A stretch of 64,000 nt of DNA, taken from the NCBI GenBank assembly GCA_965224065.1, contig CBDCYF010000005.1:3410001-3474000 (forward strand). Reading direction: 5' to 3'. The position numbers were made by a program, and so were the translations under genes. The DNA is from JAOTZA01 sp965224065 (GTDB lineage: Bacteria > Acidobacteriota > Thermoanaerobaculia > Multivoradales > JAHEKO01). The notes under the pieces were generated by a model. It was not told the origin of the DNA. It saw only the letters and a program-made list of their open reading frames with translations, and ran no database searches. This document shows, piece by piece, positions 51,918 to 60,671 of the stretch (positions are counted from its first letter, which is position 1; every line of letters begins with the position of its first letter).

Positions 51918-53075
51918 ATGAGAAGTCGCACACTCCGGACCGTCGTCGCCCTTCTGTTCCTGGTCGTCCCCCTGGCGGGGACAGCGGCCTTAGATGCTCA
52001 GACCCTGACCATCCCGCCGCCGGGTGCCAACCAACGGTCCATCGTCACCCAATACATGGGGATGGTCTCGGTGACCATCGACTACAACAGCCCCGACGTC
52101 ACCAGCCCGACCGGCGACGACCGGACCGGCAAGATCTGGGGACAGCTTGTGCCCTGGGGGATCGCGCCAAACCCCTTCTACCCCGGTTTCGGAACGGCGG
52201 AGCAGATGCCGTGGCGGGTGGGTGCCAACGAGAACACGACCATCAGCTTCTCGCACGACGTCGAGGTCGAGGGCGAGCCCCTGGCCGGCGGGGAATATGC
52301 GCTTTTCATGGCCCCCGGTGAAGACGAGTGGACGATTATCTTCAACCGCAACACCTCGGCCTGGGGGAGCTTTTTCTACGAACCCGCCCTGGACGCTCTG
52401 CAAGTCAAGGTCAAGCCCGAGAAGACCGAATTCTTTCGCGAGTGGATGACCCTGGAGTTCGACGATCGTCAGGTCGACACCACCCTGGCCGTGCTGCACT
52501 GGGAGCATCTTCGAGTGCCCTTTCGGGTCTCGGTTCCCAACCTTCCCGAGCTCTACCACCGGGCCATGACCCAGGAGCTGACCGGGGCGGCGGGATTCAG
52601 CTTCCAGAATTGGGTCCGAGCATCCCAGTGGGCCTCCCAGCAGGAGGCGTATCACGAAGACGCCGTTGCCTGGGCGGACGCCGCCATCGGCGCCAACTCC
52701 AACTTTCAGACGATCTCGAACAAGGCCCAGGTCCTGGGGCGGATCGGACGGAACGAAGAGGCCCAGGAGACCCTCGACCAGGCCATCGATCACCCGACGG
52801 CAACCGCCGTCCTCGTGCACATGGCGGCGCGCGCCCTCCAGCAGCAGGGACAGATGGACGCGGCCAACGCGGTCTTTCGCAAGAACCACCAGAAGAACCC
52901 GGGTCAGTGGCCGGTCGACTTCGGGATGGCCCGTGTCTACTCTCAGGAAGGAAACTTCGACAAGGCCTTAGAGCACGCGCGCATCGCGCTGGAGCGTGCC
53001 CCGGCCGGCGCGCAGCGGCAGAACCTGGAGACCCAGATCGACCGCCTGGAGAAGGGCGAGAACATCAATCCTTAG
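51918..53075 (+). CDS. Secreted DUF2911 protein with TPR tail
   Basis: A 385-residue exported protein (ATG 51918, AGGAGG upstream). After a signal peptide ending in DAQT, residues about 30-190 match the DUF2911 beta-sandwich (VSVTIDYNSPDV, GKIWGQLVPWG, PGEDEWTIIFNRNTSAWGS). The C-terminal 170 residues have TPR repeats (GRNEEAQETLDQAIDHP, GNFDKALEHARIALERAP). The function of DUF2911 is unknown. It probably lives in the periplasm or on the surface. The gene stands alone between a MATE gene and a HEAT-like gene. Confidence 0.85.
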   Translation: MRSRTLRTVVALLFLVVPLAGTAALDAQTLTIPPPGANQRSIVTQYMGMVSVTIDYNSPDVTSPTGDDRTGKIWGQLVPWGIAPNPFYPGFGTAEQMPWRVGANENTTISFSHDVEVEGEPLAGGEYALFMAPGEDEWTIIFNRNTSAWGSFFYEPALDALQVKVKPEKTEFFREWMTLEFDDRQVDTTLAVLHWEHLRVPFRVSVPNLPELYHRAMTQELTGAAGFSFQNWVRASQWASQQEAYHEDAVAWADAAIGANSNFQTISNKAQVLGRIGRNEEAQETLDQAIDHPTATAVLVHMAARALQQQGQMDAANAVFRKNHQKNPGQWPVDFGMARVYSQEGNFDKALEHARIALERAPAGAQRQNLETQIDRLEKGENINP

Positions 53076-53225
53076 AAGCCCAGCGGTTTTAGGGGGGTTG
53101 TACAATCTGGATCGCCGCGGCGAGGAGCGCCCTCGGCGCGCTTTGCGCCATGTCGAGAACGCGCCGAGCGGGGTCAGGCCGTCGAGATGGCCAGCGATTG
53201 CCAACGTTCCAAGGGAGGGAAGACC

Positions 53226-54941
53226 ATGAGACGCTACTCAACTCTTTGGTTGCTGGCAACGGCGTGGGTCCATACAGCCCTGGCCAGCGAAGGGGTTCCA
53301 GTCGAGAGGGGCGAGGCCGGCTATAACCCAGTGCTCGTGCGCTTTGTCGGCGCTCCGGAGGCCGGAGTGGCCACCGAAGATCGGTCCTCTGTCTTGGCCC
53401 AGCAGGCCGCGAGGCTTGAAGTCCGCGCCAGAAAGACCCTGGCCAAGGGGCGCAAAGCGCTCAACGAGGCCAACGCCGAGGCCTTGTCGCAATTGGAGAA
53501 CCGGGGCTGGACGACCGTGTCGGCTGCGACCCAGTGGGCGGAGTTGGCGGACTTCGAAGCCGCGGCGGTTCTGGCGAAATGGGGTCACGAAGGCGTCGCC
53601 GAGGCCTTTTTCGAGCACTGTCTGCGCACCTCGGTAGTCGAGGAAATCTATCTACGATGCGCCAGATCCCTCACGGTGACCCAGCCCCAAAAAACGCTCG
53701 ACATTCTTCTCGACACCGCCAAGAACGGCCTCGGCGCAGTGGGTGAGCGAGCGACTCTGGCGCTGGGCGATCTGGTCGCCGAGCCGGAGTGGCCACCGGA
53801 ATCGAAGCAGGCGGCGTTTGACTACTTGGCGGCCGGCACCGGAGGTCTGAAAAAAATGGTCCGCGGCCCGGCCGCTATACGCGCCCTCGTGCGAACCCGG
53901 CGGCCGGACGCCGTCCCGCATCTACAAAAACTGACCAAGGGCATGGTCAATGCCGGAATGAGGCACGAAGCCCGGCGAGCCCTGCTGGTGGGGTTCGGAG
54001 ACACGAGCATTCTTCCTCGCATCGAAAAGAGCCTCCAGGGCAAGACGATTCTCGCCGCCGCCAGCGGCTCGACCGATTCTCTCGAGTCCGCGCTGATCCT
54101 GATCGAGGCTGGGGTTGCCTCCGGTTTCGATTGGGCCGCCAGACCTTCCACCATACGCGAGAGCGAGGGCCGCCTCCGGCTGATCGACGCGTTGGCGGTC
54201 GCGGGCGGGCCCGAAGCGATCACCGCCTTGAATGAGTACTGGACCCACCTCTCCACTTCGCGATCGAAAAGAGACCAAAGAGATCTCCCGTGGGTGGCAT
54301 TGGCCCTCCTCGAAGCGGGAGATCCGGTTCACGCGGATGTCGTCGAGAGACATCTCGATCACCCGGATTGGGTGTTTCTCGTCCCGCGCATGGCGGCCGC
54401 TCTTGCCAGAGGCGGCACGAGCGCAGACGTGGTTTCAGCGCTGGCCGGGGCCTATCAGAAAATCCTGCGGGGATTGACGGGTCTGGACATCGCGCTCGAG
54501 ATTCTCGGAGGCAACCCGGCCTCGCTCATCTCGGAGAAAGAGATGCGGCGGGCGCGCGCGCAATGGGGCAAAGTGGCCATCATCGACACCCTGGACGAGC
54601 AGGGTGGGGACGAGGCCGCTAAAGTGCTGGCCGATATCGTGGCCGATGAGGATCGGGTGGTCGCGGCGTCGGCGGCGCTCGCTTTGGTGCATTCCGACAC
54701 TCCCGAGGCATCGAGATATTGGCGGGCGCTCCTCGCTCGGGATTTCGACTCCGAGGGTATGCCTCGCAACGAGGCGATCCGCGCGGAGCTAGCCCTGGCG
54801 GCCGCGGGGCGGGCCGCGAGCGATCCGCTTGCAGCCGAGCTGCTGGCAGAGCTTGCAGCCAGTTCGGACCTATCTGTCAGTCTACTGGCCGGTTGGCTTG
54901 GTCCGGATACTGCACAAGACCAAGCTAGAACGTCCACGTAA
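53226..54941 (+). CDS. Exported HEAT-like repeat protein
   Basis: A 571-residue protein with a signal peptide (STLWLLATAWVHTALAS). ATG 53226 has GGGAGGGA upstream. Helical repeats of the HEAT/PBS type fill most of the sequence (GERATLALGDLV, GPAAIRALVRTRRPDAVPHL, MRHEARRALLVGFGDTSIL, VVAASAALALVHSDTPEASR). No catalytic motif was found. Such repeats serve as protein scaffolds. The gene ends tail-to-tail with the pseudogene on the opposite strand (17-bp overlap). A TACAAT at 53101-53106 could be part of its promoter. Confidence 0.72.
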   Translation: MRRYSTLWLLATAWVHTALASEGVPVERGEAGYNPVLVRFVGAPEAGVATEDRSSVLAQQAARLEVRARKTLAKGRKALNEANAEALSQLENRGWTTVSAATQWAELADFEAAAVLAKWGHEGVAEAFFEHCLRTSVVEEIYLRCARSLTVTQPQKTLDILLDTAKNGLGAVGERATLALGDLVAEPEWPPESKQAAFDYLAAGTGGLKKMVRGPAAIRALVRTRRPDAVPHLQKLTKGMVNAGMRHEARRALLVGFGDTSILPRIEKSLQGKTILAAASGSTDSLESALILIEAGVASGFDWAARPSTIRESEGRLRLIDALAVAGGPEAITALNEYWTHLSTSRSKRDQRDLPWVALALLEAGDPVHADVVERHLDHPDWVFLVPRMAAALARGGTSADVVSALAGAYQKILRGLTGLDIALEILGGNPASLISEKEMRRARAQWGKVAIIDTLDEQGGDEAAKVLADIVADEDRVVAASAALALVHSDTPEASRYWRALLARDFDSEGMPRNEAIRAELALAAAGRAASDPLAAELLAELAASSDLSVSLLAGWLGPDTAQDQARTST

Positions 54942-55100
54942 CCCCGAACGACAGGATACGCGGGAACCACTTCTCGAACTCGTGCTCGATGATCAGACGG
55001 TCGTCGGGTAACGGGTCGCGGGCACCGATGGCGGTGCGCCGACGGCCAGGCAGGCCGTCAGAGCAAAAGACAAGGATGCAAGGCGACTGTGCGTTTTCAT
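54925..55100 (-). pseudogene. TonB-receptor remnant: signal peptide joined to C-terminal strand with internal deletion
   Basis: A start with AGAGGAGA upstream (ATG 55100) encodes a signal peptide (MKTHSRLASLSFALTACLAV) that reaches a TGA after 35 codons. A second frame in the same DNA ends at TAG 54925 with HEFEKWFPRILSFGVTWTF, the terminal beta-strand pattern of Oar-like receptors (compare LVTAGFTWR in the gene at 1357). The 5' and 3' ends of a receptor gene are therefore fused, with about 900 codons gone and a frame change at the joint. Confidence 0.65.
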
Positions 55101-55239
55101 TGGTTCGATCTCCTCTCGCCGGTTCCTGTCCCAACCGGTTAGTGTCGGATCGATGCCAAATCAACCGCGATCGGGCGGAAGATGTCGGAGATACGCCCCG
55201 CGGGAGTCAGCTTACGGGCGGCGCACCGACCACGGAGCC

Positions 55240-56619
55240 CTACTCTCCCGCTTCCCCTGCGAAATCCCGCCAAACCCTTGCGACGGACTCCTGCCTTGCG
55301 CGCAGCCAGTCTTTTTGGGTGTCCCAGACGGTCTCCAAGTATCGGTGGTCGAGAGCGCCCGGGGCTCCGACGTGCGTGCGCTCGCGCCAGCTCTCGGCGG
55401 GATCGGCGGCATAAGCGCTTGAAGGATCAGCGGACACCTTGCGGTAGGCGTCACGGAACGCCTCGCCATCTGCGACGCGTCGGTAGACCGCGTCCGTGGC
55501 CGCGGAGCTTCGCAGGACGGCCCGCCGGCAGCGTTCGGTATCGACAACGAGACCCTCGAGTACTCGACCCATGGCCGCCGAGCAATCAGTGACAAGGGCA
55601 AGCCCTCTCAAGAACGGCTCTTTGGTGAGTTGCAAATCCCGATGGTAGCCGAAGCCCAGGCCGCCGTAGATGCTTGCGACTTCGGCCTGAAGTCCGCGGC
55701 AGCGCGCCGCTGATGAACGAATGATCTCGAGGACGTCGGGGTTGAGTTTCTGCGGCATGATGCTCGACCCGGTGGTCGTCTCGGGATCGAGCGCGACAAA
55801 GTCGGCTTCGTCGGCCGAATAGCGAATGAGGTCCGTCGCCAGCCGGCCCAGGTCGGTGGCGATCGACCCTGCCACGGCCAGGACCAGAGTTTCCGACCGC
55901 CCGCGATCGTTTTGAACCGCAAGGGTGTTGTGCTGTACCTGGGAGAACTCGAGGACCTGGGCGACCAGTTCCCGGTCGAGATCCAGCGCCACGCCAAAAC
56001 CCGAGGCGCTGCCAAGGGGTGACCGATTGAGGTGATCAAAAGCGGTCCGAAGCCAGGGCATGTTGTCGAGCAGGCTCTCGGCAGCGGCCCCGAAGAAATG
56101 GCCAAGCGTTGTCGGCATTGCTTGCCGGGTGTGGCTGTAGCCGGGAAACGAGGTTTCGGCGTGTTCTCGGGCGAGGCCGGTCAAGGTTGCTGTTGTAGCT
56201 AGAAGCTCTTCCGCCAGCTCCAGGACCGCCTCTCGTCCCCACAGGCGTAGAGCGGCGATGACTTGGTCGTTCCGGCTTCGGCCGGTATGGATTTTTTTGC
56301 CGGCATCGCCTAGCCGAGCCGTGAGCCGGTTCTCGATTGCCGTGTGACCGTCCTCCTCGGACGGCCGGATCACAAAGCCGCGGCTTTCGGGACCGTCGGA
56401 GGAGTCGAGTACGTCGTGAACGATGGCGCGCAGCTCGTGCAGAAGACCCTGGAGCTCGTGCTGCGTGAGGACTCCGATCTTGGCGAGCATCCGCGCATGG
56501 GCCGCGCTCGCGAGCGCGTCGTAGGGCAGGAGGTGGAGATCGAGTTCTGGATCCGAGCCAACGGTCAGGCGCTCGAGGAGCTCGTTAAGCCCTCCGCTAC
56601 GGGTCCACAGCGTGTTCAC
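55240..56619 (-). CDS. argH: Argininosuccinate lyase
   Basis: A 459-residue enzyme that splits argininosuccinate into arginine and fumarate. GTG 56619 overlaps the argG stop (GTGA). The signature GSSIMPQKLNPD is present. Further family blocks are IHTGRSRNDQV and YSHTRQAMPTTLGHFF, with Ser in the signature loop and His in the TRQAMP block as catalytic residues. Length is the family norm. It forms an operon with argG, regulated through the leader upstream. Confidence 0.97.
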   Translation of the reverse strand: MNTLWTRSGGLNELLERLTVGSDPELDLHLLPYDALASAAHARMLAKIGVLTQHELQGLLHELRAIVHDVLDSSDGPESRGFVIRPSEEDGHTAIENRLTARLGDAGKKIHTGRSRNDQVIAALRLWGREAVLELAEELLATTATLTGLAREHAETSFPGYSHTRQAMPTTLGHFFGAAAESLLDNMPWLRTAFDHLNRSPLGSASGFGVALDLDRELVAQVLEFSQVQHNTLAVQNDRGRSETLVLAVAGSIATDLGRLATDLIRYSADEADFVALDPETTTGSSIMPQKLNPDVLEIIRSSAARCRGLQAEVASIYGGLGFGYHRDLQLTKEPFLRGLALVTDCSAAMGRVLEGLVVDTERCRRAVLRSSAATDAVYRRVADGEAFRDAYRKVSADPSSAYAADPAESWRERTHVGAPGALDHRYLETVWDTQKDWLRARQESVARVWRDFAGEAGE

Positions 56620-57845
56620 GAGCGCCCCGTGCGGACGATCATCCGGTGTGCCTTGAGCCGAAGGGCGTTGACGCGAATAAAGCCGCGAGCATCGGTGGCA
56701 TCGTACCCCCCCTCGACATCCATCGACGCCAGATTTTGATCGTAGAGCGAGCTGGCCGAGCTCCGGCCGCGGACGAGGACTTGTCCCTTGTAGAGTCGCA
56801 GCCGAACCTCGCCGTCAACGAGCTCCTGCGCTTGAGCGAATGCGGCGCGCACGAAATCCATCTCGGGACTGAACCAGAAGCCGTTGTAAATCAACTCGGC
56901 GAACTTCGGTGACAGGCTGTCGCGAAGTCTGAGGACCTCGCGATCCATGGCGATGCCCTCGAGATCGCGAAGCGCGGCATGAAGAATCGTTCCGCCGGGG
57001 GTCTCGTACACGCCACGCGATTTGATACCCACAAAGCGATTCTCGACGATGTCGATCCGTCCGACGCCGTGGATGCCACCCAGGGCGTTGAGACGCATGA
57101 ACAGTTCGAGCGGGTCTTGGATGTTGGTACCGTCGCCGTTCTCCCGCAGGCCGACGGGCCGTGCGTCCTTGTATCGGATCGTAATCTCGGCGGGCTCGTC
57201 GGGTGCATCGAAGGGCGATCGGGTCAAGCGAAACATGCTGTCGGGTGGCCCGGCGGCGGGGTCTTCCAGGACACCAGCTTCGTAGCTGCAGTGCATCAGG
57301 TTTTCATCGGTGCTGTAGGGTTCGCTCGCGGTGACGTCGATGTCGAGACCCTGGTCGGCGGCGTATCGGAGCAGGTCCTGGCGACCTTGAAAACGGTCGA
57401 GGAAACCGCGGTCTTTCCAAGGGGCAAGGACTTTCATCCCGGGTGCGAGCGCTGCGAATGCGAGCTCGAACCGGACCTGGTCATTGCCCTTTCCGGTGGC
57501 TCCGTGCGACAGGGTCGTAGCACCGGCCTCGCGAGCAACCTCGACCAGATGCGAAGCGATCAGAGGCCGGGCCAGCGCGGTGCCGAGAAGATAACGGTTT
57601 TCATAGACTGCGTTGCCGGCGATCGCGGGATAGACGAAATCGGTGACCAGCTCGCGTCGCAAGTCCCGCACAACGACGTCGGCTGCGCCCTGGGAGCGTG
57701 CGCGGGAAGCAACGGCTTCGAAGTCCTCCTGTTGGCCGACGTCGGCCACGAAGGCGACAACATCGTAGCCGCGCTCCTGCAGGAACCGGAGAATGCAGGC
57801 TGTGTCGAGTCCACCGCTATAGGCCAGAACGATTTTTTTACTCAC
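56616..57845 (-). CDS. argG: Argininosuccinate synthase
   Basis: A 409-residue ATP-grasp-like ligase that joins citrulline and aspartate. GTG 57845 has GGAGGAG 6 nt upstream. The PP-loop is AYSGGLDTACILRFL (residues 8-22). Family stretches include LSHGATGKGNDQVRFEL, PYSTDENLMHCSYEAGVLED and ENRFVGIKSRGVYETPGG. It is the first gene of argGH. A terminator hairpin and an Arg-rich leader ORF lie just upstream, pointing to attenuation control. Other arg genes are not in the window. Confidence 0.97.
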   Translation of the reverse strand: MSKKIVLAYSGGLDTACILRFLQERGYDVVAFVADVGQQEDFEAVASRARSQGAADVVVRDLRRELVTDFVYPAIAGNAVYENRYLLGTALARPLIASHLVEVAREAGATTLSHGATGKGNDQVRFELAFAALAPGMKVLAPWKDRGFLDRFQGRQDLLRYAADQGLDIDVTASEPYSTDENLMHCSYEAGVLEDPAAGPPDSMFRLTRSPFDAPDEPAEITIRYKDARPVGLRENGDGTNIQDPLELFMRLNALGGIHGVGRIDIVENRFVGIKSRGVYETPGGTILHAALRDLEGIAMDREVLRLRDSLSPKFAELIYNGFWFSPEMDFVRAAFAQAQELVDGEVRLRLYKGQVLVRGRSSASSLYDQNLASMDVEGGYDATDARGFIRVNALRLKAHRMIVRTGRS

Positions 57846-57859
57846 GGGAGCTCCTCCAT

Positions 57860-57891
57860 AAAAAAAGCCCCCAGCCGTTGGGCTGGGGGCT
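57860..57891 (-). terminator. Terminator/attenuator hairpin immediately before argG
   Basis: An 11-bp stem (57866-57876 with 57881-57891) and a 4-nt loop are followed on the minus strand by seven T residues. The T tract ends a few nt before the argG ribosome site (GGAGGAG), which is an unusual place for a terminator of the upstream glcDE transcript and fits an attenuator. Confidence 0.85.
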
Positions 57892-57918
57892 CGAATATTC
57901 GAAAGATCGGTTCTTAGA

Positions 57919-58011
57919 TCACGGCGTTCCCGGCCCGTGGGTTGATGTGGCTCGACGCTGGCGTCGAGCGCGGACTCGAAGCGAAGGCGTGAGGTTCCAA
58001 GAAGTCGTCAT
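57919..58011 (-). CDS. Candidate arginine-rich leader peptide of argGH
   Basis: A 30-codon ORF (ATG 58011, TGA 57921-57919). Residues 12-20 read RVRARRQRR, so six of nine codons are Arg. The RNA forms CTCGACGC-CAGCGTCGAG hairpins over these codons. No Shine-Dalgarno site precedes the ATG, but a candidate TSS lies 3-5 nt upstream, allowing leaderless initiation. Arg-rich short ORFs also arise by chance in GC-rich DNA, so translation is unproven. Confidence 0.5.
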   Translation of the reverse strand: MTTSWNLTPSLRVRARRQRRATSTHGPGTP

Positions 58012-58021
58012 CGAGTACGAC

Positions 58022-58048
58022 GTTAGAGCGGTCCCGGCGTGGTGTCAA
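58022..58048 (-). promoter_or_regulatory. Promoter of the argGH leader, inside the 3' end of glcDE
   Basis: On the minus strand, a perfect -35 TTGACA (plus 58043-58048) and -10 TCTAAC (plus 58022-58027) are separated by 15 nt. The -10 overlaps the glcDE stop codon. Transcription would begin near 58014, almost at the leader ATG. Confidence 0.6.
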
Positions 58049-60671
58049 GGCTGTGTCCACCGAGTACGAGGGCACCCGGCTCGAGGATCCCGGTGGGGTC
58101 AAAGCGATCTTTGAGCCGCCGCATGATCTCGACACCGCCCGGCGGATCGCCCCAGACGTCCAACTCGCCCCGGAAGCCGTGCGGGACCTGAACCGCGACG
58201 GCGTAGCCCGCGCGCTCGCGGGCCGGCTGGCGGAGCGCCTCCAGCCGCGCGGTGGCGTCTTCTGCCGTCTCGGGGCGCTCGATGGTCCAGACCAGCCCAG
58301 CCGCGTAGTCGACCAGGGTTCTGCGGCCATGCCCGCTGCCTGCCACGGCCGGATCCTCGAGATCGCCGAGGTAGTCGTCCAGCCGGCTGACCGGAACCCC
58401 GGTACGAGTCAGGAGCTCGTCGGGGCCGGCGGACGCCAGAAAAGCCGTCCAGCGCTGTTGCCCCGAGACGCTCGTCTCTTCCGCATCGTTCCAGCTCCCT
58501 CGCGCCACCGCTTCGCTGACCTGTTCGAGCTCGAGCTCGACGTCGTCGGGCAGCCCCTCGGCGGTATAGAGCAACGACAGATTTCCTTCGCCGTCCTTGT
58601 CAAGAACGATGCCCGAGGCGATGAGAGCGATCGACAGCGCCTTGCGCGCCAGGCCCGCGCCCTCTTCCAGGCTCTCGACGGTCGCCCGCAGGGTGCGAAG
58701 CGCTCGCGGCGCGGGTGCCAGCTTGAAGGTCACGTCCACCAGGACGCCGAGCGTGCCGTGCGAGCCGACAAAGAGCTTTGGCAGGTCGTAGCCGGCGACG
58801 TTTTTGACCAGCGGCCGGCCGGCGCGCACCACGCGGCCGTCGGCCAGCGCGACGGTGGCGCACAGGGTCAGATCGCGGATGCCGCCATAGCGCATACGCC
58901 GTGGGGAGTTGAGGTTGGTCGCCACCAGGCCGCCGGCGCTCGAACCCTCCCACGGCGCGGCGAGCGGCAATGCGAACCCGCGCGACCGGACAAAGGACTC
59001 GATCTTCGCGACCGCCGTGCCGGAACCGACCGTGAGGTACAGATCGTCGGGAGCGATAGCTTGGATGCCACGCAGACTCGAGGTCGAGAACCAGACGTCG
59101 GCGCCGTCCGGATCCCCATCCGCGGTGGAGCCGATCCGCACCGTGTGGCCGGCTTCCGCCAGCGCCCGCAGGGCGCCAGCCGCCTTCTCGGCCGACACCG
59201 GAGCGATCGAAGACCGTGCCCTCGGAGCGATCTCGGCGGGGAGCGCGCACGGCGCCTCGGGAATCTCGGCCGGCAAGACCTTGCCGGGGTTGAAGAGATC
59301 GTCGGGATCAAAGGCGAGCTGGACGTCGCGCATTGCGGAGAGCTCGGCGCCATCGCACATTTGCAGCATGTGGTCTCGTTTTTCGATCCCCACGCCGTGC
59401 TCACCGGTGATGCTGCCGTCTTCCAAGACACAGAGTTCGACGATCTCGTGCATTGCCCGCTCGACGCGTTCGAGCCAACCCGGCTCGCTCGGGTCGCCTG
59501 GTATCAGGGGGTGTAGGTTGCCGTCGCCGGCGTGGAAAAAACTCGCGGTGCGCAGACCGTGCCGTTCGCAAATCCCACGGATCCGCGCGAGCACCGCCGC
59601 CAACCGGCTGCGGCGCACGGTCACGTCGGTCAGGTAATAGCTCGGCGCCAGTCGCGCCATCGCTCCGGCGGCGCTCTTGCGGCCATACCAGATGCGCTCG
59701 CGTTCCTCCTCGGATCGCGCGATGCGTGTGTCGCGGCCGCCGTGTCGCTCCAGGACGGCCGCGACCTCGGCCGTTTGCGCGTCCAGCCCCTCCTCGTACC
59801 CATCCACGTCGACGATCAGCACGGCCCCGGCTTCGACCGGCAATCCGGCTTGGCAGAACTGCTCGATCACCCGCATGCCGTTGCGGTCGATCGCCTCGAG
59901 GGTCGCCGGGACGAGACCCGTGGAAATGACCGCCGAGACCGCGGCACCCGCCGCCTCTAGCGTGTCGAAGGCGACGGTCATGGTGCGAACTGCGGGGGGC
60001 GCCTTGAGGAGGCGCACAGAAGCCTTTGTCACCATCCCCAAGGTGCCCTCGCTGCCGACCACGAGACCGGTGAGGTCGTACCCCGGCGCGTCCGCGGCGC
60101 GGCCGCCCAGGGAGACCGGGACCCCGTCGGCGGTGACGAGCTCGAGCCCGGTTACGTAGTTGGCGGTGACGCCATATTTGAAACAGTGCGGCCCGCCGGC
60201 GTTGGTGGCCAGGTTGCCGCCGATGACGCAGGAGCGTCCGCTCGAGGGATCGGGCGGGTAGTAGAGACCCTCGGCGGCCACGCGGGTAGCCAGGTCGAGA
60301 TTGGTCACGCCCACTTCGACGACCGCCGAGCGCCCCACGGTGTCGATCTCTTCGATCCGGTCCATACGGGTCGTCGCGACGATCACGCCGCCGCGCTCGG
60401 CCACCGCGCCACCGGCCAGACCGGTGCCGGCGCCGCGGGCGACGACCGGCACCCCGCTTTGCTTAGCCCAAGACACCATCCGGGCGACGTCGTCGCCGTT
60501 CTCCGGATAGAAGATCCCGTCCGGCAGACCCCGGTCGAGCCCGGCGTCGGTCTCGTAGGTGAGTCGCTCGGCCGGGTCGATGGCCAGCCGGTCCGCCCCG
60601 AGCTCGTCGCGCAGCCGCGCGAGCCGCTCGGCGAGGCCCTGGTCTTGGGATTCAGCGCCCGGTGGCGGCAT
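58023..60671 (-). CDS. Fused GlcD-GlcE glycolate oxidase FAD subunits
   Basis: An 882-residue protein combining two FAD-binding PCMH/FAD-oxidase subunits normally made separately. Residues 1-475 are GlcD: RGAGTGLAGGAVAERGGVIV, SCVIGGNLATNAGGPHCFKYG, and the C-terminal TGEHGVGIEKRD and FNPGKVLP. Residues about 490-882 are GlcE-like (SSAGGLVATNLNSPRRMRYG, LVKNVAGYDLPKLFVGS). The enzyme should oxidise glycolate or D-lactate to the 2-oxo acid and pass electrons to GlcF. It overlaps glcF by 20 nt. The argG promoter lies in its last codons. Confidence 0.92.
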   Translation of the reverse strand: MPPPGAESQDQGLAERLARLRDELGADRLAIDPAERLTYETDAGLDRGLPDGIFYPENGDDVARMVSWAKQSGVPVVARGAGTGLAGGAVAERGGVIVATTRMDRIEEIDTVGRSAVVEVGVTNLDLATRVAAEGLYYPPDPSSGRSCVIGGNLATNAGGPHCFKYGVTANYVTGLELVTADGVPVSLGGRAADAPGYDLTGLVVGSEGTLGMVTKASVRLLKAPPAVRTMTVAFDTLEAAGAAVSAVISTGLVPATLEAIDRNGMRVIEQFCQAGLPVEAGAVLIVDVDGYEEGLDAQTAEVAAVLERHGGRDTRIARSEEERERIWYGRKSAAGAMARLAPSYYLTDVTVRRSRLAAVLARIRGICERHGLRTASFFHAGDGNLHPLIPGDPSEPGWLERVERAMHEIVELCVLEDGSITGEHGVGIEKRDHMLQMCDGAELSAMRDVQLAFDPDDLFNPGKVLPAEIPEAPCALPAEIAPRARSSIAPVSAEKAAGALRALAEAGHTVRIGSTADGDPDGADVWFSTSSLRGIQAIAPDDLYLTVGSGTAVAKIESFVRSRGFALPLAAPWEGSSAGGLVATNLNSPRRMRYGGIRDLTLCATVALADGRVVRAGRPLVKNVAGYDLPKLFVGSHGTLGVLVDVTFKLAPAPRALRTLRATVESLEEGAGLARKALSIALIASGIVLDKDGEGNLSLLYTAEGLPDDVELELEQVSEAVARGSWNDAEETSVSGQQRWTAFLASAGPDELLTRTGVPVSRLDDYLGDLEDPAVAGSGHGRRTLVDYAAGLVWTIERPETAEDATARLEALRQPARERAGYAVAVQVPHGFRGELDVWGDPPGGVEIMRRLKDRFDPTGILEPGALVLGGHSLDTTPGPL

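Noticed and set aside
57891..57902. ArgR ARG-box
   Set aside because: The half-sites touch with no central spacer and do not match the known consensus spacing.
58053..59516. 487-codon plus-strand ORF opposite glcDE
   Set aside because: Antisense to a well-supported GlcDE fusion and lacks recognisable motifs.
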